64,000 nt of DNA from Chitinophagaceae bacterium (GCA_016720745.1 JADKKA010000022.1:1116001-1180000); one strand, 5' to 3'; shown: positions 1 to 8,789, counted from the first letter of the stretch. Made by a program: numbers and translations. The notes: a model not told the origin generated them from the sequence alone.

Positions 1-36
1 AGGGTTGCCAAATATGTTCTGCCAAACCGTTTTATC

Positions 37-72
37 TATCTGCCAAATGAATGAGCCCCGGATTGGCAGATA
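37..72. repeat. Perfect 10-bp inverted repeat
   Basis: Arms TATCTGCCAA (37-46) and TTGGCAGATA (63-72) are perfectly complementary with a 16-nt loop and are followed by a short A run. TGCCAAA also occurs twice more just upstream (positions 6 and 21). It could be the end of a transcription unit outside the window or an operator for the LytS/LytTR pair that begins at 133; the sequence does not decide. Confidence 0.45.
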
Positions 73-132
73 AAAACAGAGGTTTTGCAGACAGACATGC
101 AGTAAAAAGCCGGTTTAACGTAGATTCGTTTC

Positions 133-1161
133 ATGAGCAAAAAAGCAATGGTATGGGTCTATGTTTTTTTCTTCTTCATGTATTTCTGGGGATTCAACCT
201 GATGGGAAATGTGAATGCAGGTCTGCCCATCCCCTGGAACAGAATGTTTGAACCTCTTGATTTAACTTTTTACTTTTATACTGTACTCACGGTGGCTTTA
301 GCGCATTTCATGGTATTCCGGCCTTATTTTCACCGGAGGCCCAGATGGAAATTACTGGCAGCGATAAGTACACTACTCGTATTATTTATATTGTTCCGTT
401 ACCTGGTGGAAGAAATACTGTTTCCCATTTTCCTTGGTTACGGGAATTATAATCCTGGTACTAGCTTTCGTTATTATGTAATCGACAATGTTTATTTTGG
501 TCTGATCCGGATCTTTATTGGCTTTGTATTGTTTCTCTTTGATGAAATGTTCCGGAACCTGCAAAAGCAGGCAGCATTGAAAGCACTCAACCGCAAGGCC
601 GAGTTGAATTTTCTGCAGGCGCAGATGAACCCGCATTTCCTTTTCAATTCACTGAATAATCTGTATGCACTGGCACTGGACAAACATCCCGGCACGGCGG
701 ATGCCATTTTAAAACTGGGTGATATGATGCGGTATGTCACCTACCAGCGGGAGGAATTAACCGGGCTGGACCAGGAGCTTTCCTATATCAATAACCTGCT
801 GGCCATAGAGCAATTAAGGCATGAACCATCCCTGCAAACAATAATCAGTGTGAGTCCGGAAGCCGCGGCAGCAAGGATAGCACCGCTGTTACTGATTCCC
901 CTGGTGGAAAATGCCTTAAAGCATGGTGATCTTTTAGATCCGCAACAACCATTCCGGCTGGAAGCAAGTAAAGAAGATGGCCAGCTCCGGATTACGCTCG
1001 TGAATAAAATTTCAAATCATATTGTTGAAAAAGGCGGACTGGGTTTAAGCAATCTGCGCCGGCGTTTATCCCTGCTGTATCTGCCACATCAGTATTTATT
1101 TGAAACCAGTTCAGCCAATGGTCAGTTTATGGTTCGTTTAAATTTGCCTTTTAATTCATGA
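133..1161 (+). CDS. LytS/YehU-type sensor histidine kinase
   Basis: Membrane-bound sensor kinase of the His_kinase (LytS/YehU) family, expected to autophosphorylate and pass phosphate to the response regulator encoded next. About four hydrophobic segments fill residues 8-135 (near 8-25, 45-62, 73-92 and 118-136). The family motif QMNPHFLFNSLNNL follows with the likely phospho-acceptor His168. The ATP-binding N-box PLVENALKHG lies near 256-265 and a G-box GGLGLSNLRRRL near 303-314. No extracytoplasmic sensor domain is seen, so the stimulus is unknown. The stop overlaps the next ATG (ATGA), which indicates translational coupling. The start is the ATG that precedes the first membrane segment. 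Length (342 aa) is normal for the family. Confidence 0.93.
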   Translation: MSKKAMVWVYVFFFFMYFWGFNLMGNVNAGLPIPWNRMFEPLDLTFYFYTVLTVALAHFMVFRPYFHRRPRWKLLAAISTLLVLFILFRYLVEEILFPIFLGYGNYNPGTSFRYYVIDNVYFGLIRIFIGFVLFLFDEMFRNLQKQAALKALNRKAELNFLQAQMNPHFLFNSLNNLYALALDKHPGTADAILKLGDMMRYVTYQREELTGLDQELSYINNLLAIEQLRHEPSLQTIISVSPEAAAARIAPLLLIPLVENALKHGDLLDPQQPFRLEASKEDGQLRITLVNKISNHIVEKGGLGLSNLRRRLSLLYLPHQYLFETSSANGQFMVRLNLPFNS

Positions 1162-1838
1162 GTATCCGTTGCCTGATCATAGATGATGAGCCGCTGGCCC
1201 TGAATGTGCTGGCCGGGTATATCCAACAGACTCCTGATTTACAATTAGTGGATCTGACCACCCGACCCCGTCATGGGCTGACGAGGGTACTGAACGGTGA
1301 AGCCGATTTGGTATTTCTTGATATTGAGATGAAGGAATTACATGGAATGGAATTTTTAAAACAGGCATCCGGTCATGCGCATTTTATTCTCACCACGGCT
1401 TATCCGGATTATGCCCTGCAGGGATATGAATTTGATGTAAAAGATTATCTGCTGAAACCTTTTTCTTACGAACGGTTTGTAAAAGCGATACAGAAAATTC
1501 CCCCACCTGTAGCTGCTCCGGCAAGCCCCGGTTATTTTTTTGTAAAAAGCGAATACAAACTGATCCGGGTAGATCATGCAGATATCATTTACCTGGAAGC
1601 GCTGCGGGATTATGTGGCCATACATACCATAAAAGGGCAGAAACTGCTGACCTTGCAAAGTCTCTCTTCATTTGAAAAAGAGCTACCTCCTGCCTTGTTT
1701 GCCCGGGTGCATAAATCTTATATCGTGGCTTTATCGAGGGTTACCGTCATTGAAAAAAACAGGTTATTGCTGCATGACCTGAGTATTCCGGTGGGCGAAA
1801 CCTACCGGGGGAAGCTGGGTGGAATTTTTCGAAAATAA
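1158..1838 (+). CDS. LytTR-family response regulator
   Basis: Two-domain response regulator. The receiver domain (residues 1-118) has the acidic pair D9-D10, the phospho-acceptor D55 in LVFLDIEM, a conserved Thr in FILTTAYPDY and a Lys in DYLLKPF. The C-terminal part (about 130-226) is a LytTR DNA-binding domain, recognisable by FFVKSEYKLIRV, DIIYLEALRDYVAIHT and HKSYIVAL. It overlaps the kinase gene by four bases and is its obvious partner. LytTR regulators bind direct repeats upstream of targets; targets cannot be named here, although the ion-channel and propeller genes downstream are on the other strand and nearby. Confidence 0.95.
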   Translation: MSIRCLIIDDEPLALNVLAGYIQQTPDLQLVDLTTRPRHGLTRVLNGEADLVFLDIEMKELHGMEFLKQASGHAHFILTTAYPDYALQGYEFDVKDYLLKPFSYERFVKAIQKIPPPVAAPASPGYFFVKSEYKLIRVDHADIIYLEALRDYVAIHTIKGQKLLTLQSLSSFEKELPPALFARVHKSYIVALSRVTVIEKNRLLLHDLSIPVGETYRGKLGGIFRK

Positions 1839-1856
1839 GCTGCCTTATTAATTTAT

Positions 1857-2192
1857 TCAACCTACTACAAAATCCACCCTTGCATAAGCGGGGTCATAAT
1901 CTACGTACATGGATTTGACAGCTCCTGGCCCCAGGGCTTCAATGATCATAAAATAGAGTGAAGGGAATCCGCTCCGGAAGCGTTCTACTGTTAATGTTTC
2001 CTGGTTCAAAGAAGCAGGTTGAAGTGCCTGACCATCGGGAACAAATACCAGGTGAACGATCCGCCAGGTTTCGCCCGGAGCAGGCGTTCCGGACAGCTCA
2101 ATATTGATCAAATCTAACACATTACCTGAACCGGGTACCGGCTCCATTACAGCGCTCTGTAACTGATAATTTGAAATGGTGAGCTGTGGCAT
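1857..2192 (-). CDS. Hypothetical protein, 111 aa
   Basis: Small soluble protein of unknown function that I do not recognise. The sequence is rich in beta-prone stretches (LTISNYQLQ, VLDLINIELSG, WRIVHLVFVPDG) and lacks a signal peptide. The ATG at 2192 (MPQLTISNYQ) is preferred: a longer reading from 2252 would run back into the 3' end of the upstream ion-channel gene and adds residues that look like noncoding sequence. It ends just after the convergent LytTR gene. It may be the last gene of a short leftward unit with the channel gene, from which it is separated by 25 bp. Confidence 0.6.
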   Translation of the reverse strand: MPQLTISNYQLQSAVMEPVPGSGNVLDLINIELSGTPAPGETWRIVHLVFVPDGQALQPASLNQETLTVERFRSGFPSLYFMIIEALGPGAVKSMYVDYDPAYARVDFVVG

Positions 2193-2217
2193 CGTAGTAA
2201 ATTTAATGTGAGTTCCA

Positions 2218-3171
2218 TCAATGTATACTGGCCTGCCAGATAAAATAAACATTTAAGAGGATATAGATTGCCAGTAATGCATTTCCGAAAATGCGATCCA
2301 CCCGAACGGCTTTCTGATACTGATTTTTTTTCACCAGTGTCAGGGCCCAGGTATTGGCCACGATTACGGCCAGGATACAGAATAAGGTTATCCCATGTAA
2401 AGTATCCACGAGGGTAAATGTAGTGGACTCGGGGAGTGCTGAATCTATTATGTATTTATTACCGACTACGGCAAAGAGGGCACCCACACTTAATCCGAAA
2501 CGGGCATCCAGGATATCGGCATGGATAAAGAAGCAGACATAGGCAATCAGGAAGGCGATATACATGCCCAGGAACATTTTCCAGAACAGTCCATTGGCAG
2601 AACGGTCAATCACCAGTCGTACCCTGAAATTGCTGTACTCTGCCTGTGGTTTGGCCGCTTTATCATCTCCGAATGCTGTTTCATATTTTTTAATCCCGGT
2701 GGTGATTACACAACTATCGATGGTCCAGCCATTGAGTGTGAAGCGCGGGTCAAAATGATTTCCCACCGTATCGGCTAAAAAAACCATGGAACGGGAATCG
2801 TACTGGGAGTTTTCAATAAATAACCGGAGGCGCTGCTGATCGAAGGGGAAATTATTGATCTTCCAGGAATCCTTCATGGTACATTGCATTTTCATCAGCA
2901 TGTACACCCTGCCATTGGAGGTATCTGTGGTTACATAGGACTGGGTGAATGATTTGGCATTGGGAATTTCCAGGTTATGTTCAAAATCGAGGGCCTTGTT
3001 TTTGTATTTGAACCAGAGCCAGAAATTGATACTGTATTCTTTTTGTTTGAAATCGATATCATGGATACTGGTGATATACAATCCCACACTCACCGTATCC
3101 GGTGCGGGACCCTGGGCTTTGGCTATGAAAGAGGAAAGAACGACCAGGATCAGCAGTACATATTTTCTCAT
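2218..3171 (-). CDS. Putative pentameric ligand-gated ion channel
   Basis: Resembles the bacterial relatives of Cys-loop receptors (GLIC/ELIC-type pLGICs). A signal peptide (residues 1-19, ending AKA-QG) is followed by a beta-rich extracellular ligand-binding domain (25-195) with the tryptophan-rich strand FWLWFKYKN and the loop NNFPFDQQRLRL (FPFD at 108-111), which corresponds to the Pro-Phe-Asp part of the Cys-loop; as in other prokaryotic members the flanking disulphide is absent. Four membrane helices follow: M1 197-216, M2 about 222-244 (FGLSVGALFAVVGNKYIID), M3 252-280 and M4 293-313. The order and the 317-aa length match the family. Ligand and ion selectivity are unknown. It is encoded on the opposite strand to the LytS/LytTR pair. 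Confidence 0.8.
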   Translation of the reverse strand: MRKYVLLILVVLSSFIAKAQGPAPDTVSVGLYITSIHDIDFKQKEYSINFWLWFKYKNKALDFEHNLEIPNAKSFTQSYVTTDTSNGRVYMLMKMQCTMKDSWKINNFPFDQQRLRLFIENSQYDSRSMVFLADTVGNHFDPRFTLNGWTIDSCVITTGIKKYETAFGDDKAAKPQAEYSNFRVRLVIDRSANGLFWKMFLGMYIAFLIAYVCFFIHADILDARFGLSVGALFAVVGNKYIIDSALPESTTFTLVDTLHGITLFCILAVIVANTWALTLVKKNQYQKAVRVDRIFGNALLAIYILLNVYFIWQASIH

Positions 3172-3228
3172 GAAGCGGGTTTGGGTTTAACCCTGCTAAC
3201 ATACGAATAAAAATGATTGCCGGGGTTC

Positions 3229-4272
3229 TTATTGCAGCGTTGCCCGAACAATTTGCTCCCGGTCGGTATCGAAGGCATAGAGGATACTGTCATTGTCATT
3301 TACAGCAATACAACTGATAAAATTGGGGAAGTGGAGCACCCTGACCGGCTTACCCTGCCAGTCGTACACATATACTTTTTTACCCGTGCTGTTCAGGTTG
3401 CCGGCTCCATCCACTTCATGATTGCCGGAATAAAGCAGGTACACATATTTTTTCGTTGCTGTTCCGTTAACAAAGGCAAATCGGGTATCTTCTGTTCTTT
3501 CTAAAACATCCTTCCCCATTGTATGCATACTGCCAAACATGGCCGGGTAATTTTCGGGCCCCTTCACTACCCTGCTCTTCCCTGTTTTGAGATCAATAAA
3601 ATCAACCTGGTCAGTAAAGCGGCAGGCCAGTGCGGCCATGGGCAGGTCGGGATGGTTGAAAATAAAAGAAATAAAGGACTCTCTCCAGGTATTGACAGGT
3701 GTTCTGTCGGGAGGAGTGGTAAAAGTTCCGTAAGCTGTCAGGATATTAAATGCTGGCAGTTGAATCCGGTGCAGTTTTTCCGGGGCATCATAACGGCCGG
3801 TGCCAATAATTTGCAGGCTGTCCAAAAGGGAAACCGAATAATAGAACTCGGGTATATCGTATTCCTTTAAAGTAACGGCATCGGTACTACCCTTTTGGGG
3901 ACTGGCCAATATAATTTTGCGTGAAGCAACATCATGTAACCAGTAGGTGCCCCGATGACAGCCACCGGAAATCGCTCCGGATGCTTCGTATTGGCCGAAG
4001 CCAAAGCCGATATAGCCATTATTGAGCGGTTGTCCCTGCAGGTTATAAGGACGAAAAAAATAGCCCTGCTCTTTGTTGATGCTCCAGGTAGTGATGGTAT
4101 TATCTTCTACATAAATTTTCCGGACATATTCATTCTTCAAGGGAAAAACGGTCTCGGGTTGCAGGTTAGTCTCAGCCGGAAAGCGACTGAAAATGATTGT
4201 ATCGCTGTTGGGTGACTGACTGAAGGTACCCATTGATACTCCCAGCGCAATTAAAAGAAGAATGCGTTTCAT
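3229..4272 (-). CDS. BF3164-like TolB-type beta-propeller protein
   Basis: Secreted 347-aa protein with a signal peptide (MKRILLLIALGVSMGTFSQS). The rest resembles the Bacteroidota BF3164/TolB-like six-bladed propeller family: early strand FPLKNEYVRKIYVEDNTI, the glycine-rich IGFGFGQYE, a late YVYLLYSGN and the closing blades KKVYVYDWQGKPVRVL and DSILYAFDTDREQIV. There is no lipobox Cys, so it is probably periplasmic rather than a lipoprotein. Function in this family is not established. It is transcribed leftward, 57 bp upstream of the ion-channel gene, with which it could be cotranscribed. Confidence 0.65.
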   Translation of the reverse strand: MKRILLLIALGVSMGTFSQSPNSDTIIFSRFPAETNLQPETVFPLKNEYVRKIYVEDNTITTWSINKEQGYFFRPYNLQGQPLNNGYIGFGFGQYEASGAISGGCHRGTYWLHDVASRKIILASPQKGSTDAVTLKEYDIPEFYYSVSLLDSLQIIGTGRYDAPEKLHRIQLPAFNILTAYGTFTTPPDRTPVNTWRESFISFIFNHPDLPMAALACRFTDQVDFIDLKTGKSRVVKGPENYPAMFGSMHTMGKDVLERTEDTRFAFVNGTATKKYVYLLYSGNHEVDGAGNLNSTGKKVYVYDWQGKPVRVLHFPNFISCIAVNDNDSILYAFDTDREQIVRATLQ

Positions 4273-4356
4273 GGCTGTGCTTTTCCAAATCTACGAATAT
4301 TTCGTAGATATCCCAATAAAGTTTTACTTGCCCCAAAACTTTAAAATTTGCCCTCT

Positions 4357-4872
4357 TTAAATAAACAAAAGCACCAGGGTCAGGACCAGTCCGGCCAGAG
4401 CAAACAATAATCCTTTTTTAAAGATGCTTGTCTTGGGCAGGAACATCCAGAAAGAGGAGATCACAAAAAAGAAAAGTGAAACCCCGAAGAATACATTCAG
4501 GAAAAAGAGTGGATCACCGGTATTGGCTTTGTGGAGGTGGGTTAGTTTTTCGATGGCCCTGGGAAGGGATTTCACCACATACTCCACTTCCCCACTGCTT
4601 TTGTTATAATGGCCTTGTTTGAACTGCAGGATATCGCCTTGTACGGATGCTACTTTCAGGTCGCGGATCTTGATGGCCTTGCCCAATTCTTCCGCACTCA
4701 GGTTGGGTGCCAGTTGTTTGGTGATGGTCTTTTTTTGTTTCAGGAAATCCGTATCACGAAAGATCAGCGCGATACCGCTGAGGGCATAAACCGCCATGAT
4801 ACCGGCCAGGAAGAAGCCGAGATAGCGGTGCCAGATGCGCATATTGTTGTGAAGGGTGTTGCGGGTGGACAT
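4357..4872 (-). CDS. PepSY-associated membrane protein
   Basis: A 171-aa inner-membrane protein of the PepSY-associated TM helix group. TM1 (about 16-37, RYLGFFLAGIMAVYALSGI) is preceded by the typical MRIWHRYLG motif. A periplasmic segment of about 75 residues follows, and two C-terminal helices (about 118-140 and 148-168) flank the short loop PKTSIFKKG. Relatives often lie beside iron-uptake or reductase genes; none is adjacent here. The start is the ATG at 4872 (MSTRNTLHNN); a TTG 15 bp upstream is less likely. The last 40 residues are almost entirely hydrophobic. Confidence 0.72.
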   Translation of the reverse strand: MSTRNTLHNNMRIWHRYLGFFLAGIMAVYALSGIALIFRDTDFLKQKKTITKQLAPNLSAEELGKAIKIRDLKVASVQGDILQFKQGHYNKSSGEVEYVVKSLPRAIEKLTHLHKANTGDPLFFLNVFFGVSLFFFVISSFWMFLPKTSIFKKGLLFALAGLVLTLVLLFI

Positions 4873-5017
4873 TTGTTTTTTTTGCAAAGAAATGCCTCAG
4901 GAACGAAAAATTGGACGGAATGAGGAAAATCAGTTATAGAATCGGGAAAAACGCTATTGGTGTGCGGATCAAATGCCTGAATGAGGTAAAGGTGAATGTG
5001 GTCTCATTCTTTTGCAA

Positions 5018-5374
5018 TTACCCTTCATTCAGTATTTCAAGATTGATCCCTTTTTCTCTGCAAAATGAAAGCAGTTCCTTTTCAAACTTCTTGATTCGCC
5101 TGCCTTCGCTTCCCATACCTATGTCGAAAATGAGTCCGGTTCTGGCTCCACCGGCAATAATTTCAATATCAAGTTCCCCCTGTTCAGTGCGGCTGGTATC
5201 CACACGGATACAAACCATGATATTATTTCCTTTCATGAGACTGTAATCCTCAAACACACGGAGGTACCCGCCGGAATAATGGCTTTCATAGCAGTTGGGC
5301 CAGAATTCTTCTATGAAGCGGTACACCGCTTCTTCCTGGTTGTTTACCTGTAAGCAATAGGATTTGTGTTGCAT
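5018..5374 (-). CDS. Hypothetical protein, 118 aa
   Basis: Small soluble protein that I do not recognise. It has no signal peptide or membrane segment. Features are the aromatic stretch EEFWPNCYESHYSGGYLRVF, the strand NIMVCIRVDTS and a C-terminal basic helix GRRIKKFEKELLSFCREKG. The composition looks like a real globular alpha/beta protein. The ATG at 5374 (MQHKSYCLQV) is chosen over a TTG two codons upstream. It is a monocistronic leftward gene with AT-rich sequence on both sides. Confidence 0.6.
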   Translation of the reverse strand: MQHKSYCLQVNNQEEAVYRFIEEFWPNCYESHYSGGYLRVFEDYSLMKGNNIMVCIRVDTSRTEQGELDIEIIAGGARTGLIFDIGMGSEGRRIKKFEKELLSFCREKGINLEILNEG

Positions 5375-5380
5375 ATCCAA

Positions 5381-5992
5381 ATATAAACATTGGGAGGAAT
5401 GCCCAGAATAAGAAGAATTACTGCTTAGAATTGAAATTTGAATTAGGAAAATTCAATGACTTATAAATAACGAAATCTGTGCACTGAGTTTGACGCTTTT
5501 CTTTCTCGCTGTACGCCAAAAAAAACAGTCTGGGAAAATCCAAAGTAACCCTGAAATATAACTAAAACAGTAGCAACATTGTAACAACCCCAGTGAAGGA
5601 TTGCAACAAATCTGTGATAGAATACCGAGTACAAGTTCCTAGATTGAGCTTCAATTGGTTGCAATAAAATAATGTCAATAAAAATCCCAAACTAACAATC
5701 ATTGGCTTTCTGCGGGTTTTCGTAGACTATAATTCGTTTCTTTAAAATCATATTCCCAGAATTCAATTACTTTCACTTTTATCTCCTTCTTCATGTAACA
5801 TTTCTCCGCATTTTTGTACATGATTTTTAAAATATATGAGATTTACCAGGTATTTGTCTCTTATTTTTTCCTCTTTACCATGTATTTTCGTTTTAGAAAT
5901 TGTTTATAAAATTTCCCATTTCAAAAAAAAAGTTTACCTACTTTAGTGAAGAAGTCAAACTTCAATCATAGAAATAAAAACCATCACCAAGC
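5381..5992. other. AT-rich intergenic stretch without a supported gene
   Basis: About 610 bp between the 118-aa gene and hutU. It is clearly richer in A/T than the genes. A 67-codon leftward open frame at 5461-5664 has no recognisable protein features and is not supported. No tRNA, strong hairpin or CRISPR-like repeat is visible. Confidence 0.5.
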
Positions 5993-7699
5993 TCAGGATG
6001 ACAACCGATCCTTATAATCCAGCCTGTTCTTCCTCAACGTATCCTTCGCAATATCATATCCCGCGTCAGCGTGCCGTATCACTCCCATTCCCGGATCGTT
6101 GCGCAATACTCTTGCCAAACGCTTTGCCGCATCATCCGTTCCATCTGCCACAATCACCATCCCTGCATGAATCGAATAGCCCATCCCTACCCCACCACCA
6201 TGGTGTAAGGATACCCAGGAAGCACCGCCGGCGGTATTCACCAGTGCATTGAGGATCGGCCAGTCGGCCACGGCATCGGAGCCATCGAGCATGGATTCGG
6301 TTTCACGATTAGGAGAAGCGACGGAACCGGTATCGAGATGATCACGGCCAATCACAATCGGTGCTTTTACTTTTCCGGTGCGCACAAGTTCATTGAAAGC
6401 TAGTCCGGCTTTTTCCCTTTCTCCCTGTCCCAGCCAGCAGATACGGGCCGGTAATCCCTGGAAGGCAATTTTTTCTTTGGCCATTTTCATCCAGCGGATC
6501 ATGCCCTTGTTCTCAGGGAACATTTTCAGGATGAGTTCATCGGTTACTGCAATATCAGCCGGGTCACCACTCAGTGCCGCCCAACGGAATGGGCCCTTGC
6601 CTTCGCAAAACAGTGGCCTTATATACGCCGGAACGAATCCGGGGAAGGCAAAGCAGTCATGAGTCGTGAGTCGAGAGTCCGTTCCCGCTTTTTCCTCGAA
6701 TTCCTTTGCACGGGCGCGGATATTGTTGCCGTAATCAAATGTAATCGCGCCTTTGTCCATGAGTTGGAGCATGAGTTGCACATGCAGGTACATACTTTCA
6801 TAACTGCGATGCAGGTATTCTTCGGGATTAGTTTCCCTTAATATATTGGCCTGTTCATTGGTCAGTGTATGCGGGATATAACCAATCAGGGGATCGTGGG
6901 CACTGGTCTGGTCGGTAAATGTATCCGGAATGATATTTCTTTCAATCAATCTAGCTAATAATGTTACGGCATTACACAAGACCCCGATGCTGATCCCCTT
7001 CCCTTCTTTTTTATATTGCAGGGCAGCATCAATAGCCGCATCAATATCGGTATGTTTTTCGTCGAGATAGCGGGTCTCGATGCGTTTATCAATCCGCCAC
7101 TCTTCCACTTCCGCAATCAGGGCCACGCCTTCATTCATGGTAATGGCTAATGGCTGGGCACCACCCATGCCACCGAGTCCGGCGGTAACATTCAATGTGC
7201 CTTTGAGACTACCGCCAAAATGTTTATCAGCTGCCGATGCATAGGTTTCATAAGTACCCTGTACAATGCCCTGGCTGCCGATATAGATCCAGGAACCGGC
7301 GGTCATCTGGCCATACATCATCAGTCCTTTTTTCTCCAGCTCTTCAAAATGTTTCCAGTTGGCCCAGTTGGGTACCAGCTGGCTATTGCTGATGAGCACC
7401 CGGGGTGCATCGGGATGGGTCTTGAGTATGCCGACGGGCTTACCGGATTGAATGAGCAGGGACTCATCATTTTCCAGCACTTTGAGGGCCTTGATGATAT
7501 TGTCCAGGGCTTCCAGGTTGCGGGCGGCTTTTCCACGGCCGCCATAAACGATCAGGTCAGCGGGTCTTTCGGCCACTTCCGGATCGAGGTTATTGAGGAG
7601 CATGCGCAGGGCAGCTTCCTGTATCCAGCCTTTGCAGGAAAGGGTGCTGCCGGTAGGGGTTTTGTATTTGAGGGGGTCGTAGGTAGTTGTGGGAGTCAT
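5993..7699 (-). CDS. hutU: Urocanate hydratase (urocanase)
   Basis: Second enzyme of histidine degradation: hydrates urocanate to imidazolonepropionate with NAD+ as a tightly bound electrophile; cytosolic. Diagnostic stretches are NLDPEVAERPADLIVYGGRG, the substrate/NAD-contact region QMTAGSWIYIGSQGIVQGTYE, VTAGLGGMGGAQPLA (NAD site, about 171-185), PGFVPAYIRPLFCEGKGPFRW (about 353-373) and SLHHGGGVGMGYS. Length is 568 aa, slightly above the usual 550-560. An eight-residue stretch, DSRLTTHD (341-348), is encoded by a copy of the short GAGTC-type repeat found in this genome's spacers. The surrounding conserved blocks are intact, so activity is probable. hutH lies 1.2 kb away on the same strand, with deoD and repeats between them. 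Confidence 0.97.
   Translation of the reverse strand: MTPTTTYDPLKYKTPTGSTLSCKGWIQEAALRMLLNNLDPEVAERPADLIVYGGRGKAARNLEALDNIIKALKVLENDESLLIQSGKPVGILKTHPDAPRVLISNSQLVPNWANWKHFEELEKKGLMMYGQMTAGSWIYIGSQGIVQGTYETYASAADKHFGGSLKGTLNVTAGLGGMGGAQPLAITMNEGVALIAEVEEWRIDKRIETRYLDEKHTDIDAAIDAALQYKKEGKGISIGVLCNAVTLLARLIERNIIPDTFTDQTSAHDPLIGYIPHTLTNEQANILRETNPEEYLHRSYESMYLHVQLMLQLMDKGAITFDYGNNIRARAKEFEEKAGTDSRLTTHDCFAFPGFVPAYIRPLFCEGKGPFRWAALSGDPADIAVTDELILKMFPENKGMIRWMKMAKEKIAFQGLPARICWLGQGEREKAGLAFNELVRTGKVKAPIVIGRDHLDTGSVASPNRETESMLDGSDAVADWPILNALVNTAGGASWVSLHHGGGVGMGYSIHAGMVIVADGTDDAAKRLARVLRNDPGMGVIRHADAGYDIAKDTLRKNRLDYKDRLSS
6655..6680. repeat. GAGTC-word repeat inserted in frame inside hutU
   Basis: The top strand reads gtcatgagtcgtgagtcgag followed by agtccg. 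The same words (CGTGAGTCATGAGTC) form the spacer repeat at 21075-21115. Here the tract replaces a variable loop of urocanase and encodes DSRLTTHD without breaking the frame. See findings. Confidence 0.7.
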
Positions 7700-7713
7700 G
7701 GTTTTATTTTTTT

Positions 7714-7839
7714 CACCGCAGAGAAATGAGCCAGCAGAGTTAACGCAGAGATATGCTATAAAAGTTAATACAGATTTATATCTTTTTTACCCTTAAAACT
7801 TCTCTGCGTAAACTCCATTTTCTCCTGTTCTCTGTGTAA
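7714..7839. repeat. Palindromic intergenic element, copy A
   Basis: A 126-bp element starting CACCGCAGAGAAATGAG and ending with CTCCTGTTCTCTGTGTAA. The left arm (caccgcagag ... ttaacgcagaga) is complementary to the right arm (tctctgcgtaaactcc ... ttctctg). The inner 45-50 bp is AT-rich and not conserved between copies. It lies 14 bp upstream of the hutU start codon, so it probably sits in the hutU leader or promoter region. Copies B, C and D follow. Confidence 0.8.
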
Positions 7840-7880
7840 GTATTTCTAAACAAAAGTCGTTATTTAAACGAAATTTCAAT

Positions 7881-8006
7881 CACCGCAGAGAAATGAGTTA
7901 GCGGAGTTAACGCAGAGATATCTTTTAAAACTAATGAATGATTAATCCCCTTTTTTTCCTAAAATGATCTCTGCGAAAACTCTATTTTCTCCTGTTCTCT
8001 GCGGTA
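7881..8006. repeat. Palindromic intergenic element, copy B
   Basis: Same architecture and exactly the same length (126 bp) as copy A. The left arm is CACCGCAGAGAAATGAGTTA plus gcggagttaacgcagagata; the right arm is atctctgcgaaaactctatt plus ttctcctgttctctgcggta. The outermost ACCGCAGAG/CTCTGCGGT pair is perfect. It lies between copy A and deoD. Confidence 0.82.
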
Positions 8007-8073
8007 AATCTCTCTCCCCCAAAACTCGGTATTCTAAAATAAAAAATATATCTTGTTATTATAAACCCGAACC

Positions 8074-8781
8074 ATGAGTATTCATATCAGTGCCCCGGCC
8101 GGCTCCATTGCCCGGACCGTGCTTTTACCAGGCGATCCCCTTCGTGCCAAATATATGGCTGAGCGCTTTTTAACAGATGCCCAGCTGGTGAGCCAGACCC
8201 GTAATATTTTTTATTATACCGGTACATATAAAGACAAACCCTTCACAATAGGTGCGAGCGGGATGGGATGTCCTTCCATTGGGATTTATTCCTACGAATT
8301 ATTTACGGAATATGAAGTGGATAATATCATCCGCATCGGTACCTGCGGGGCCTATACCACCGATCTGAAATTATTCGACCTGGTGAATGTAGATGAGGCG
8401 GCCAGCGAAAGTACGTTCGCCCGTTATGCCTGGGGAATCAAGGATGAATGCATCCGGCACCAGGGCAAGGCTTTTAAACGTATCAAAAAGACGGCCCGAA
8501 AAATGAATATGTCGCTGGTAAACCGCAATGTACATTCCAGTGATATTTTTTACCGGAAGAGTAATAAAATTCCGAAAGTGGCCGAGGCTTATGAATGTGT
8601 GGCGGTGGAAATGGAGGCATTTGCGCTTTTTGCCAATGCAGCGCACCTGGGAAAAACAGCAGCCTGTCTGCTGACGGTTTCTGATATTATACCCACCCAC
8701 GAAAAAATTTCGGCGGATGAGCGGGAGAAGGCTTTGCTGCCGATGATGGAATTGGCGTTGGAGGCGGGGTTGAGAATGTGA
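8074..8781 (+). CDS. deoD: Purine-nucleoside phosphorylase, DeoD type
   Basis: Hexameric purine nucleoside phosphorylase that splits (deoxy)purine nucleosides with phosphate into base and pentose-1-phosphate for salvage. The 235-aa length and motifs match the family: N-terminal HISAPAGSIARTVLLPGDPLRA with the phosphate-contacting Gly and Arg, IGASGMGCPSIGIYSYEL, RIGTCGAYT, the nucleoside-contact ECVAVEMEAFALF and the catalytic-Asp motif LTVSDIIPTHE (the usual SDH/SD signature retains Asp). The start is the ATG that begins MSIHISAP, as in homologues. It interrupts the two hut genes on the opposite strand and is flanked on both sides by copies of the palindromic intergenic element. Confidence 0.95.
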   Translation: MSIHISAPAGSIARTVLLPGDPLRAKYMAERFLTDAQLVSQTRNIFYYTGTYKDKPFTIGASGMGCPSIGIYSYELFTEYEVDNIIRIGTCGAYTTDLKLFDLVNVDEAASESTFARYAWGIKDECIRHQGKAFKRIKKTARKMNMSLVNRNVHSSDIFYRKSNKIPKVAEAYECVAVEMEAFALFANAAHLGKTAACLLTVSDIIPTHEKISADEREKALLPMMELALEAGLRM

Positions 8782-8789
8782 GGATTTTT

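Noticed and set aside
4873..4887. TTG start extending the PepSY membrane protein by five codons
   Set aside because: The ATG at 4872 precedes a normal MSTRNTLHNN N-terminus; the TTG extension adds only a poor MQKKQ stretch.
5461..5664. A 67-codon leftward open frame in the spacer before hutU
   Set aside because: No recognisable motif, signal or codon pattern; located in AT-rich spacer.
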